From: an uncultured Actinomycetes bacterium
GTDB lineage: Bacteria; Actinomycetota; Actinomycetes; Nanopelagicales; Nanopelagicaceae
Length of the DNA stretch: 12,691 bases
Direction of reading: 5' to 3'
Assembly (NCBI GenBank): GCA_903839355.1
Contig: CAIMBV010000075.1
Span: 1-12,691, forward strand
Position 1 is the stretch's first letter, and the number at the start of each line of letters is the position of its first letter. The notes below the pieces were generated by a model. That model worked only from the letters and a program-made list of their open reading frames with translations. It had not been told where the DNA came from and did not search any database. Shown here in pieces: positions 5,832 through 12,594 of this stretch. Both the position numbers and the translations under genes were made by a program.

Positions 5832-6623
5832 TCAATCGACATCGCGTCTTAAAGTGATCCAAGATCCAATGAATGCAAAGGCGGCGGCGTATGCCAACAT
5901 TAATGCGATAGATGCGCCAACCCCAAAATAGTTGGTGGTAGATATATTAAGAAAACTTTCGCTCGATTTTAAATCGATATGAACATTTAACATCCCCACA
6001 ATGAGTCCAGATGGTAAAAACTTTCCACCAGTCGACCAAAAAACAACAATCAGTTTCTCGACGACAAATAACCAAATGATTGCGCCAACTTGCGCTACCT
6101 TCACATTTCTGATGAGCGCACCAATGGCCACTCCCATAATCGAAATTACTGCTCCTGAAATTACTGCTGCTAGCAGCAGGTTTAAGAAAATCGATAGACC
6201 GGCTTTTGCATGTGGATAGTGGCTTAAACCTAAATAAGCTCCACCGAAGCCTATGAGTGTTGAAATGACCATTATGAAAATACCTGCACAAGCAGCAACG
6301 ACCAATTTCGCGCACAACACTTTGAGTCGTTGAGGCGTTGCCAAAAAAGTAGAAACTATCTGTCCGGATTGGTATTCATTTCCGATGAGTGCTATTCCTA
6401 GAATCATAGTAAATAAGTAGCCAGAAATAGCCTTTCCATAGACCCCAGCGACCAACTGTGGATCCATCAAGCTGGCCCCATCAAGTTGAGACTTAAGGGC
6501 ATGGATCGAATATGCGGCAGGGAATGATGCTAGAAGTGCAAGAAAAATGGCACCAACTAGGTAACCGTAAAAGGATTTGGTGTAGATAACTTTGCGGAAT
6601 TCCGATTTAAGAAGGTTTCTCAT
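5832..6623 (-). CDS. ABC-2 type transporter permease
   Basis: A 263-residue membrane protein. It begins with the cytoplasmic motif MRNLLKSEFRKVIYTKSFY, typical of ABC-2 permeases paired with BcrA-like ATPases, and has about six hydrophobic stretches near 18-38, 68-85, 105-130, 143-170, 173-198 and 236-256. Between the first two is a predicted outside loop; NEYQSGQIVSTFLATPQRLKVLCAKL (83-108) is the conserved coupling region that faces the ATPase. Its ATG overlaps the TGA of the upstream ATPase gene by four bases (ATGA), so the two are translated together. Family members export peptides, antibiotics or lipids, or flip lipids; the substrate is not evident. No substrate gene is adjacent. Confidence 0.9.
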   Translation of the reverse strand: MRNLLKSEFRKVIYTKSFYGYLVGAIFLALLASFPAAYSIHALKSQLDGASLMDPQLVAGVYGKAISGYLFTMILGIALIGNEYQSGQIVSTFLATPQRLKVLCAKLVVAACAGIFIMVISTLIGFGGAYLGLSHYPHAKAGLSIFLNLLLAAVISGAVISIMGVAIGALIRNVKVAQVGAIIWLFVVEKLIVVFWSTGGKFLPSGLIVGMLNVHIDLKSSESFLNISTTNYFGVGASIALMLAYAAAFAFIGSWITLRRDVD

Positions 6624-7321
6624 GAGGCTTCTACCAGTCTGATAAACGCTTCTTCTAGGGTGCCAATTCCAATAACATCCGGCATGCTTCCCTCAGTAAT
6701 CAATTTTCCCTTGTGAATTATTAAAACATCATCGACGGTATTTTGCATTTCTGCCAGTTGATGTGAGGAGATCAAAATGCTGCGCCCGTCATGGGCGAGA
6801 TTCTTGAGAAAGGTACGTAGCCAAGCTATTCCTATGGGATCCAGGCCATTGGAGGGTTCGTCAAGTACTAAAATTTCTGGATCACCCAGCAATGCGGTGG
6901 CGAGCGAGAGGCGTTGCTTCATACCTAGAGAGAATTCTTTAACTTTCTTCGGTGCGACGTCCAATAATTCGACGAGTTTGAGAACTTCAACCGCGCGAGC
7001 GTCAGGGATTCCAGCTGCCGCTGCGATTATCTCTAAATTTCTAATGGCGCTTAGAGAGGGGTTGTATCCTCCGGATTCAATTACTGCACCCACTTGTCGC
7101 ATTGGATTTACCAGGGCTTGGTATGGAACCCCATGTATCAGTGCACTTCCAGAATTGGGGGTCGCAAGCGAGAGTAAACATTTAAGAGTGGTGCTCTTTC
7201 CCGCGCCATTCGGCCCTAGAAAACCTGTGATGCGCCCGGCTTCCGCTTTTGCTGTTAGGTTATTGACGGCCACCACATCTTTATAGGCCTTAGTTAGTCC
7301 CCGAAACTCGATGATCGACAT
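6620..7321 (-). CDS. ABC transporter ATP-binding protein (BcrA/CcmA-like)
   Basis: A 233-residue ATPase with all nucleotide-binding motifs: Walker A GPNGAGKST (36-44), signature SLGMKQR (131-137), Walker B LVLDEPSNGLDP (151-162) and switch histidine H187 in ISSHQLAEM. The Q-loop position reads GAVIES with Glu (E82) where Gln is usual, a common trait of the BcrA-like bacitracin/lantibiotic self-protection group. The start ATG at 7321 is preceded by GGAGG four bases away. A promoter with an overlapping dyad lies upstream. Length is short for the family (about 300), lacking the C-terminal extension. Together with the permease it should form a 2+2 exporter in the membrane. Confidence 0.95.
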   Translation of the reverse strand: MSIIEFRGLTKAYKDVVAVNNLTAKAEAGRITGFLGPNGAGKSTTLKCLLSLATPNSGSALIHGVPYQALVNPMRQVGAVIESGGYNPSLSAIRNLEIIAAAAGIPDARAVEVLKLVELLDVAPKKVKEFSLGMKQRLSLATALLGDPEILVLDEPSNGLDPIGIAWLRTFLKNLAHDGRSILISSHQLAEMQNTVDDVLIIHKGKLITEGSMPDVIGIGTLEEAFIRLVEAS

Positions 7322-7338
7322 ATGGCCTCCGAATGGAT

Positions 7339-7368
7339 ATTAAAAGTTTACTCCGAAATGACAGTAAA
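7339..7368 (-). promoter_or_regulatory. ABC operon promoter overlapped by dyad TTTACT-N10-AGTAAA
   Basis: Minus-strand TTTACT (7368-7363) and TTTAAT (7344-7339) are separated by 18 bases and would start transcription near 7332, just before the GGAGG site. TTTACT at 7347-7352 and AGTAAA at 7363-7368 on the plus strand form a 22-bp inverted repeat that covers the -35 and most of the spacer, a typical place for a repressor site. The gap is only 64 bases, so the divergent TMEM175-like gene could share this control. Confidence 0.5.
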
Positions 7369-7385
7369 TCAGGCAAACTAATCCC

Positions 7386-7985
7386 ATGAAACCAAGTCGC
7401 CTCGAGGCCTTTAGCGATGGAGTATTCGCTGTTGCGATAACGCTCTTAGTCTTTAATCTTAAGGTGCCTGATGTAGCTGGCGGACATCTCAGAGTGGCCT
7501 TGGGACATCAGTGGCCTTCATATATTGCGTATGTCATTAGTTTCTTATCTATAGGAATCTGTTGGGTAAACCACCACTCCATCCTCGATCGAATTGCAAT
7601 GGCTGATAGGGAACTACTCTTTATAAATCTTGCTTTGTTGTTAGGGATAGTCTCGATTCCCTTTACAACTTCTCTGGCAGCCATTTGGTACAACCAGGGA
7701 ACAAACGCTAAGTGGGCCATAGGGATCTATTGCGCTAACTGGGTCTACGTCTCGGCTACGTATATCTTGCTCATTCACCATCTCATGGGGCATGAACATT
7801 TGGCCACTCACGCAACAGGGGTCACACTTCAATCCCTGTTGCGTAAAGGGCTCTTTGGCATCGTGGCCTATTTAGTGGCTCTGGTGGTCTCTCTGATTGC
7901 GCCAATTGTGGCCTTCTTTATCTGCTTAGCCCTGGCTGTGTACTTCGTTTTTGGGGTTCAAGGCGAAGCTATGGCTGAGCACTGA
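7386..7985 (+). CDS. TMEM175-family (DUF1211) membrane channel
   Basis: A 199-residue integral membrane protein with the family hallmark RLEAFSDGVFAVAITLL at 5-21. The R-x3-FSD motif (R5, F9-S10-D11) begins the first pore-lining helix in bacterial TMEM175 potassium channels. WVNHHSIL (about 62-69) is a second conserved segment. Six membrane helices are visible, near 10-26, 44-62, 76-98, 108-130, 155-175 and 178-195, as expected for one six-helix unit of a tetrameric channel. Bacterial members conduct K+ weakly selectively. The likely start is ATG 7386; CAAACT at 7374-7379 ends six bases upstream and could be a poor -10 for a leaderless mRNA. No Shine-Dalgarno is seen. It is followed by an 11-bp tandem repeat before the next gene. 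Confidence 0.9.
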   Translation: MKPSRLEAFSDGVFAVAITLLVFNLKVPDVAGGHLRVALGHQWPSYIAYVISFLSIGICWVNHHSILDRIAMADRELLFINLALLLGIVSIPFTTSLAAIWYNQGTNAKWAIGIYCANWVYVSATYILLIHHLMGHEHLATHATGVTLQSLLRKGLFGIVAYLVALVVSLIAPIVAFFICLALAVYFVFGVQGEAMAEH

Positions 7986-7996
7986 AAAAGTAGAAC

Positions 7997-8051
7997 TTCC
8001 CCTTTCCAAACCCATTCCAAACCCATTCCAAACCCATTCCAGCCCCTTTCC
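7997..8051. repeat. Five-unit 11-bp tandem repeat
   Basis: Three perfect copies of AAACCCATTCC (8008-8018, 8019-8029, 8030-8040) are flanked by degenerate copies TTCCCCTTTCC (7997-8007) and AGCCCCTTTCC (8041-8051). All five share the CC..TTCC frame. The period is close to one DNA helical turn. It fills most of the 98-bp gap between the channel gene and the NADHX dehydratase gene, 32 bases before the latter's start. It may be a binding array or a simple slippage repeat. Confidence 0.85.
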
Positions 8052-8070
8052 AGTTCAATGGATCTAAGAG

Positions 8071-8076
8071 GATACT
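8071..8076 (+). promoter_or_regulatory. Candidate -10 or ribosome-binding region of the dehydratase gene
   Basis: GATACT at 8071-8076 ends seven bases before the ATG at 8084, the spacing expected for a leaderless transcript; TTTCCA at 8047-8052 would be a weak -35 with 18 bases between. The overlapping AGAGGA at 8067-8072 could instead be a Shine-Dalgarno, but its 11-base spacing is long. The two readings cannot be told apart from sequence. Confidence 0.35.
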
Positions 8077-8083
8077 GACCATC

Positions 8084-8848
8084 ATGAATCAGAAATTTTT
8101 GCGCAAGTTGCCTCGTGATTCAAATAAGTATTCGCATGGAACGGTTGCCGTTGTCGCTGGAAGCCCCGAATATTCCGGAGCGGCCGTGCTCTGCGTCGGT
8201 GGCGCCAGGAGAGGCGGATCTGGCTACATAAATTTTATCTGCCGCGATGATTTCACTCGCGCACTTGTCGCTGGTGCTTACCCAGATGTGGTTCTGCGAG
8301 AAAAGGTAAAGGGACTCAAAGTCGATGCATGGGTGATTGGCCCAGGCTCTCCACCTTTAAGGCGGCGCTTCAATATTCCCCGTAGTAAGTTCGCGGTCCT
8401 TGATGCGGGAGCTATGCGTTTAGCTCGGAAGATTAATGCAGAAATTGTGGTGATCACCCCCCACGAGGGTGAAGCACGCAAATTAGGTTTCATCATCGGT
8501 GAAGGCGAGCAAGGGCGGCAACAATCCGCACAGGAGATGGCTGAGAAACTTGATTGCATCGTTGTACTCAAAGGAGCACACACTGTTGTCGCATCCCCAG
8601 ATGGATTGGTGGTGGTTGATGATCTGGCAGGACCAGAATTAGCTACCGCAGGAACAGGGGATATTCTGGCTGGGCTGATTGGTTCGATGCTTGCAAGTTG
8701 GAGACCCGAAACTATTCATGAAGCTGTTGTAGTCATATTTAAGGCGGTCAGTGCTCATGCATTAGCTGCAAGAGCGGCAGCGGCAGAGTTGAGCCCGATA
8801 ACTTCCTCAGACATTCTTAAGTACTTACCCATCACGATCAAGCAGTAG
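8084..8848 (+). CDS. nnrD: ADP-dependent (S)-NAD(P)H-hydrate dehydratase
   Basis: A 254-residue ribokinase-like enzyme that restores damaged NAD(P)H hydrate (NADHX) to NAD(P)H using ADP or ATP. Seen motifs: HGTVAVVAGSPEYSGAAVLC (18-37) at the N-terminus, ITPHEGEARKL (124-134) in the substrate site, LKGAHTVV (162-169), and GTGDILAGLIGS (190-201), where D193 matches the family's catalytic Asp. There is no fused NAD(P)HX epimerase domain, unlike the two-domain Nnr of E. coli, so the partner epimerase must be elsewhere or be absent. It is somewhat shorter than the usual 275-300. Cytoplasmic metabolite repair. It heads a tight plus-strand run of four genes; the next start is 34 bases after its stop. 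Confidence 0.92.
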   Translation: MNQKFLRKLPRDSNKYSHGTVAVVAGSPEYSGAAVLCVGGARRGGSGYINFICRDDFTRALVAGAYPDVVLREKVKGLKVDAWVIGPGSPPLRRRFNIPRSKFAVLDAGAMRLARKINAEIVVITPHEGEARKLGFIIGEGEQGRQQSAQEMAEKLDCIVVLKGAHTVVASPDGLVVVDDLAGPELATAGTGDILAGLIGSMLASWRPETIHEAVVVIFKAVSAHALAARAAAAELSPITSSDILKYLPITIKQ

Positions 8849-8872
8849 TTAGACTAGTTGCTTAAGTACTTA
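8816..8872. repeat. Two copies of CTTAAGTACTTA flanking the nnrD stop
   Basis: The 12-mer CTTAAGTACTTA occurs at 8816-8827, inside the last codons of the dehydratase gene, and again at 8861-8872, ending at the AGGAGG ribosome-binding site of the next gene. Each copy contains the perfect palindrome TAAGTACTTA. The 45-bp offset is about four helical turns. Could be paired operator sites for an internal promoter, or a local duplication. Confidence 0.6.
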
Positions 8873-8882
8873 GGAGGCTTCA

Positions 8883-9101
8883 GTGAAGAGAAGAGTTTTA
8901 AGTGCGGTTGCGCTCGCGCCGCTATTTTTCTTGAACTCGATTGCTTGGGCAGATGATGACGGGAATTCAATGCGCCCTCATATCTCAGATGTAGGCGGAG
9001 ATGACCATAGTCCCGGAGTTACATTCGTAATTTTTGCAACGCTCTTGCTCATTGGATTTGGAGTGGGATATCTAGTCGGTCGAAAGACTCGGAGCAAATA
9101 A
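8883..9101 (+). CDS. Small exported single-span membrane protein, function unknown
   Basis: A 72-residue protein starting at GTG, well supported by AGGAGG at 8872-8877 five bases upstream. A signal-peptide-like N-terminus (MKRR, then a hydrophobic run to residue 21) ends in AWA at 21-23, a good signal peptidase I site. The mature part would be a short acidic, His-containing segment (DDDGNSMRPHISDVGGDDHS, 24-43), then one membrane helix with GFGVGYLVG (about 46-66) and a basic tail GRKTRSK, placing the acidic part outside. I recognise no family. One base separates its stop from the next ATG, so it is cotranscribed with the dehydratase and the hydrolase. The basic C-terminal tail is the only part that would reach the cytoplasm. 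Confidence 0.75.
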   Translation: MKRRVLSAVALAPLFFLNSIAWADDDGNSMRPHISDVGGDDHSPGVTFVIFATLLLIGFGVGYLVGRKTRSK

Positions 9102-9102
9102 A

Positions 9103-9789
9103 ATGGGAATGCACCTGACATATAACCACGATGGCGTTAGCGGAGAGGGTTACCTGGCACTTCCTGATAGCGAGAGTGGGCCAGCCGTAATCGTTATTCA
9201 AGAGTGGTGGGGCTTAGTCGGACACATCACCGATGTAGTTGATCGCTTTGCCGCGGCAGGTTTTGTGGCATTTGCGCCCGATCTCTATCACGGACAAGCA
9301 GCATCTGAACCCGACACAGCCAAAAAATTAATGATGGAATTGAAGTTGGATCTTGCCGGCACTGAGATCGTCAATGCAGCTAACTATTTAATCTCGCTCC
9401 CAGAGACCTCCACAGAGCATGTAGGTGTAGTTGGATTTTGCATGGGTGGCAGTTTGGCTATCTGGAGTGGAACGCTTTCGCCATCGATCACTGCAACTGT
9501 TGGTTTCTACCCTGGCTCCTCGTGGGAGCGCCATGCGCCGATTTGGAGCAATTACTCCGGTAAGGCAGCGCTCATTCACTGCTCAGAAGGGGATGGAACT
9601 TCAGCTGCCCCAGGAATCCAAGAGGCGCTTCGAGAGATAGAGGCTGCCGGAGGTGCTGCAACCGCCTTTGATTACTCCGGCACTAAACACGCGTTCTTTA
9701 ATAATGATCGCCCTGAGGTTTTTGATCCAGTTGCGGCATCTCTTTCATGGGAACGAACTTTAGATTTCTTCTTCAGCAACCTCTCGTGA
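9103..9789 (+). CDS. Dienelactone hydrolase family protein
   Basis: A 228-residue alpha/beta hydrolase of the DLH family, which hydrolyses cyclic dienelactones to maleylacetate in chlorocatechol breakdown; many homologues act on other esters or lactones. The DLH-type triad is complete: C113 in GFCMGG (111-116), D164 in EGDGTSA and H196 in KHAFFN. E34 in IQEWWG, which activates the cysteine in Pseudomonas DLH, is also present. There is no signal peptide, so it is cytoplasmic. ATG 9103 lies one base after the previous stop, with GGAG at 9091-9094 eight bases upstream; a second in-frame ATG at 9109 is possible. No aromatic-degradation genes are nearby, so the natural substrate is unclear. Confidence 0.93.
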   Translation: MGMHLTYNHDGVSGEGYLALPDSESGPAVIVIQEWWGLVGHITDVVDRFAAAGFVAFAPDLYHGQAASEPDTAKKLMMELKLDLAGTEIVNAANYLISLPETSTEHVGVVGFCMGGSLAIWSGTLSPSITATVGFYPGSSWERHAPIWSNYSGKAALIHCSEGDGTSAAPGIQEALREIEAAGGAATAFDYSGTKHAFFNNDRPEVFDPVAASLSWERTLDFFFSNLS

Positions 9790-9805
9790 AGTTTAAGTTG
9801 TAAGT

Positions 9806-10879
9806 GTGAGTACATTCGCCATCATTGGCGCTGGTTGGAGAAGCGAGTTCTTCATTCGGCTGGGGTTACTGATGCCCGAGAAATTTGAACTTCTGGGTGC
9901 TGTTGTTCGCAATTCTGAGCGGGCCGCATCTCTACAAGCTGATTATGGAATACCTATCTTCGAATCTATATCCGCACTTATGCAGTTTGCCAGGCCCGAC
10001 TTTGTAATCGTTGCAGTCTCTTGGGCTTCAAACCCAGAAGTTGTAAAAGAATTTGTATCGATGGGAATCCCTGTCTTATGCGAAACTCCTCCGGCGCCAG
10101 ATGCCCCAGCGTTACGTGAGCTCTGGGCTGCAGTCGGTAGTAGTGAATTGGTGCAGGTCGCAGAGCAGTATCTATACCTACCAGGACATGCTGCGAGATT
10201 GACCGCGATCGAACAAGAGGCTATTGGCAAGCCAACGTCCGTAGAGGTCTCTTCTACGCACGGATATCACGCGGTCTCAATGGCTCGTGGCTACCTCAGA
10301 GCGGGATTTGAGCCCACGACGGTTCACGCCCACAACTTCTTTGCTCCGCTCATCGATCCTCTTTCACGCGAAGGCTGGAATGACGATCTATCTGCACAAG
10401 AAAGAGTCACGACTATTGCAACTATCGATTTTGGTGCAGGTAAATCGGCAATCTATAACTTCGTAGAAAATCAATGGCATAACCAGTTACGTCGACGCCG
10501 TATAGTGATTCGCGGAAGCGCGGGCGAGATCGTAGATGACACCTTGATCGCTCTTACAGATGGCCCAACCATTGTTGAGTCAGAGTTCCGTCGTTATCAA
10601 CTGGGACACGACCTCAATCTTGATGGTTTTGATACCGAACATATATCGCTAAACGGCAGAGTTGTTTATATGAATCCATTTGTTGGATTGCGCTTAATGG
10701 ATGAGGAGATCGCGATCGGAACCATGTTAGTTCGCATGGCTCACTGGATCGCCGGAACAGATAGTGCTCCATATCCATTGCGGGAGGCTTGCCAAGATCA
10801 CCTCGTCTCCCTAGCAATTGATGAGTCTGCGCTGCGCGGTGTTCCCGTGACCACAGAGCGTGAATTGTGGTCACTTTAG
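9806..10879 (+). CDS. Gfo/Idh/MocA-fold oxidoreductase-like protein lacking the catalytic lysine
   Basis: A 357-residue protein starting at GTG, 16 bases after the hydrolase stop. The N-terminal Rossmann domain begins IIGAGWRSEFF (6-16), followed by DFVIVAVSWASNPEVV (65-80), typical of NAD(P)-binding Gfo/Idh/MocA proteins. The usual EKP motif, whose lysine is catalytic, reads CETPPAP at 92-98 with Thr in place of Lys. The later Asp/His pair of sugar dehydrogenases is also not evident; instead THGYHAVSMARGYLRAGFEP and THVHAHNF-like segments give histidines 152, 155, 174 and 176. Inferred: either a distinct reaction type or a non-catalytic sensor or chaperone-like role. It ends the four-gene run; a weak hairpin follows. 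Substrate unknown. Confidence 0.85.
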   Translation: MSTFAIIGAGWRSEFFIRLGLLMPEKFELLGAVVRNSERAASLQADYGIPIFESISALMQFARPDFVIVAVSWASNPEVVKEFVSMGIPVLCETPPAPDAPALRELWAAVGSSELVQVAEQYLYLPGHAARLTAIEQEAIGKPTSVEVSSTHGYHAVSMARGYLRAGFEPTTVHAHNFFAPLIDPLSREGWNDDLSAQERVTTIATIDFGAGKSAIYNFVENQWHNQLRRRRIVIRGSAGEIVDDTLIALTDGPTIVESEFRRYQLGHDLNLDGFDTEHISLNGRVVYMNPFVGLRLMDEEIAIGTMLVRMAHWIAGTDSAPYPLREACQDHLVSLAIDESALRGVPVTTERELWSL

Positions 10880-10908
10880 GGGTAGCACTTAGCACTAGCC
10901 ACTATCCC
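10879..10908 (+). terminator. Weak hairpin after the Gfo/Idh/MocA-like gene
   Basis: GGGGTAG (10879-10885) can pair with CTATCCC (10902-10908), seven pairs including one G-U, around a 16-base loop. The loop contains two tandem heptamers TAGCACT (overlapping the stem, 10883-10896). No U-tract follows. Its place at the stop codon suggests termination, but the long loop makes it weak evidence. Confidence 0.3.
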
Positions 10909-10920
10909 GAAAGTTAATCG

Positions 10921-10942
10921 TAAGAGAGATGCTCTACTCTTA
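10921..10942 (+). promoter_or_regulatory. Leaderless promoter and dyad before the SIMPL gene
   Basis: TACTCT (10935-10940), matching the actinobacterial TAnnnT -10 pattern, ends six bases before ATG 10947, and there is no Shine-Dalgarno. TAAGAG (10921-10926) and CTCTTA (10937-10942) form an inverted repeat over ten bases that covers this -10, a possible repressor site. No good -35 at the normal distance. Confidence 0.4.
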
Positions 10943-10946
10943 GATT

Positions 10947-11699
10947 ATGAACGAATTCGATAAACCCCGTCGTATCTCGCCAAAGGTCTACAGCCTGATT
11001 GTCTCGGCGATCATCCTTGCTTTTGGGACCGGCTATGGACTGAGTTTGGTTGGCCAAGGATTAGCAGCCCGCGCAGGTAATTCGGTTACGGTTACGGGAC
11101 AAGCTCGCACTAATGCGACAGCAGACAATGCAGTGTGGACTCTCAATGCACAAGAGAGTTCGCAGAGCGCAGCTGCTGCAGTAACTAAAGTTGAAAAGAG
11201 CGTAGCTGCACTTACTAATTATTTGGTCGCTGGTGGTATCCCTGCTGCTGCAATTGAAACTGGTGGCGTCAATACAAATGCAATTAATGAATACATTAAT
11301 GGCAACCCAACTGGACGAGTTCTCTCCTATCAAGCAAACCAGAATCTGACCGTTCGATCTAAAGATGTCAATCTCGTTAACTCATTGAGCAATGGCATTG
11401 GAAAACTTCTGCAGACTGGTGTGAACATAAACAATTACGGACCACAATTTTATGTCTCTAATCTAGCTGCGCTACGTCCCACCTTACTTGCGCAGGCCAT
11501 GGTCGATGCGAAAGCTCGCGGAATATCTATGACCAAGGCAGTTGGCTCTAAATTGGGAAGTGTTATTGCGGTCTCAAGTGGACCTGTTCAAGTAACTTCA
11601 CCCGATTCGGTAGATACATCTGGTGGGGGAATGTATGACACCACGACAATTCCAAAGACTGTAACCGTCACGGTGTCGGTAAGTTTTAAAGTTAAATAA
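10947..11699 (+). CDS. SIMPL-domain (DUF541) exported or anchored protein
   Basis: A 250-residue protein with a short basic cytoplasmic N-terminus (about 1-14), a membrane segment near 15-37 and an extracytoplasmic SIMPL domain. Typical marks: NSVTVTGQARTNATADNAVWTL (45-66) as the first strand pair, then a long helix with a paired Lys/Ala pattern, the segment LSYQANQNLTVRSKDVNLVN (126-145), and a final strand PKTVTVTVSVSFKVK (236-250). SIMPL proteins (BP26/OMP28, YggE) form ring-like oligomers in some species and are linked to oxidative-stress tolerance, but their biochemical role is not settled. The signal could be an uncleaved anchor. The start is ATG 10947 after a leaderless-type -10. Its stop overlaps the stop of the convergent pirin gene by eight bases, so no terminator lies between. 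Confidence 0.9.
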   Translation: MNEFDKPRRISPKVYSLIVSAIILAFGTGYGLSLVGQGLAARAGNSVTVTGQARTNATADNAVWTLNAQESSQSAAAAVTKVEKSVAALTNYLVAGGIPAAAIETGGVNTNAINEYINGNPTGRVLSYQANQNLTVRSKDVNLVNSLSNGIGKLLQTGVNINNYGPQFYVSNLAALRPTLLAQAMVDAKARGISMTKAVGSKLGSVIAVSSGPVQVTSPDSVDTSGGGMYDTTTIPKTVTVTVSVSFKVK

Positions 11700-12594
11700 G
11701 CGGAGGAGTTACATTCCCTCGTGGATGTAATCGCAGGTTAGGCATTTCGGGGGCTGGAATTCGGCCTTCTACCGCTGCTTGAAAAGTTGGGATGCTTGGA
11801 TCTTCGTTGTTCCACCTGGTGCGCATCTCTTCAATCTCTTCATGTGATCGACCAATAAAGTTCCACCACATCACTATCTCTTCAGGAAAAGGTTCGCCGC
11901 CGAGGAAGATGATGCGAGCCCCATTTTTAGTGCTTAGCTGCAGTGATGACTTTCCTGCTGGACTGTAATGCAGACTCTTTAAGGGTACCTCCGCAGTATC
12001 GACCGACAAGTCTCCTTCGACAAGCAGGGTTCCATATTCATTCCCTGTTTTCAAAGGAATCTCTGCAGTAGCCCCCGGCGATATGTAAATTTCGGCGCCT
12101 AATAACTCGCTGAAGATGCGAGCCGGTGATCTTTCGCCGAAGAGTTCGCCGATAAATAACCGAATCTTGAGATCTCCACGTTGAAACTCTGGCAATTCTC
12201 CGTAGTGATCGAAGAGTGGAGCGCTGTTGCGATCTCGATCGGGTAGAACTGTCCACAACTGGACCCCATGAGCAACGGTTGAGTTCTCGGTAGAGAGTTC
12301 GGAGTGGGCAACACCTCGTCCAGCCGTCATCAAATTAAGTTCTCCAGGTTTAATGATCTGCACACTGCCTAGCGAGTCGCGATGCTCTACTTCGCCAGCA
12401 AATAACCAACTCACCGTCTGCAACCCCGTATGCGGATGCGTGGCGATGCTCATCGCATCGCTTTGAGTTGTGGGTCCAAAATGATCAACGAAGCACCACG
12501 CACCAATGGTGCGGATATACCTATGCGGCAGCGTGCGACTTATCTCGGTTCCACTTCGGGTGGTGAGTTTGACGCTCCGCGGCGAGAGGATCAT
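11692..12594 (-). CDS. Pirin-family cupin protein
   Basis: A 300-residue bicupin. The metal-binding set of pirins is present: H53 and H55 in THPHTGLQT, H97 and E99 in GRGVAHSE, matching human pirin His56, His58, His101 and Glu103, so an iron-binding N-terminal cupin is expected. VSWLFAGEVEHRDSLGS (61-77) and GVQLWTVLP (about 109-117) are further conserved pirin segments. A C-terminal tail after about 250 (MWWNFIGRSHEEIEEMRTRW) is the typical end of the family. Some bacterial pirins have quercetinase activity or affect pyruvate dehydrogenase; function here is not determined. Its ATG overlaps the upstream gene's TGA (ATGA), so it is the second gene of an operon entering from the right. It is convergent with the SIMPL gene, overlapping by eight bases. 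Confidence 0.94.
   Translation of the reverse strand: MILSPRSVKLTTRSGTEISRTLPHRYIRTIGAWCFVDHFGPTTQSDAMSIATHPHTGLQTVSWLFAGEVEHRDSLGSVQIIKPGELNLMTAGRGVAHSELSTENSTVAHGVQLWTVLPDRDRNSAPLFDHYGELPEFQRGDLKIRLFIGELFGERSPARIFSELLGAEIYISPGATAEIPLKTGNEYGTLLVEGDLSVDTAEVPLKSLHYSPAGKSSLQLSTKNGARIIFLGGEPFPEEIVMWWNFIGRSHEEIEEMRTRWNNEDPSIPTFQAAVEGRIPAPEMPNLRLHPRGNVTPPLI

Noticed and set aside
6777..7286. 169-codon plus-strand open frame
   Set aside because: Antisense to the ABC ATPase, whose motifs are all intact; its Ser/Arg/Pro-rich composition is what reversed coding sequence gives.
7997..8051. Possible CRISPR-like array
   Set aside because: Units are 11 bp and directly adjacent with no spacers, and no cas gene is in the window.
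10883..10903. Tandem heptamer TAGCACT x2 plus a near copy
   Set aside because: Only two exact units; not enough to separate from chance.
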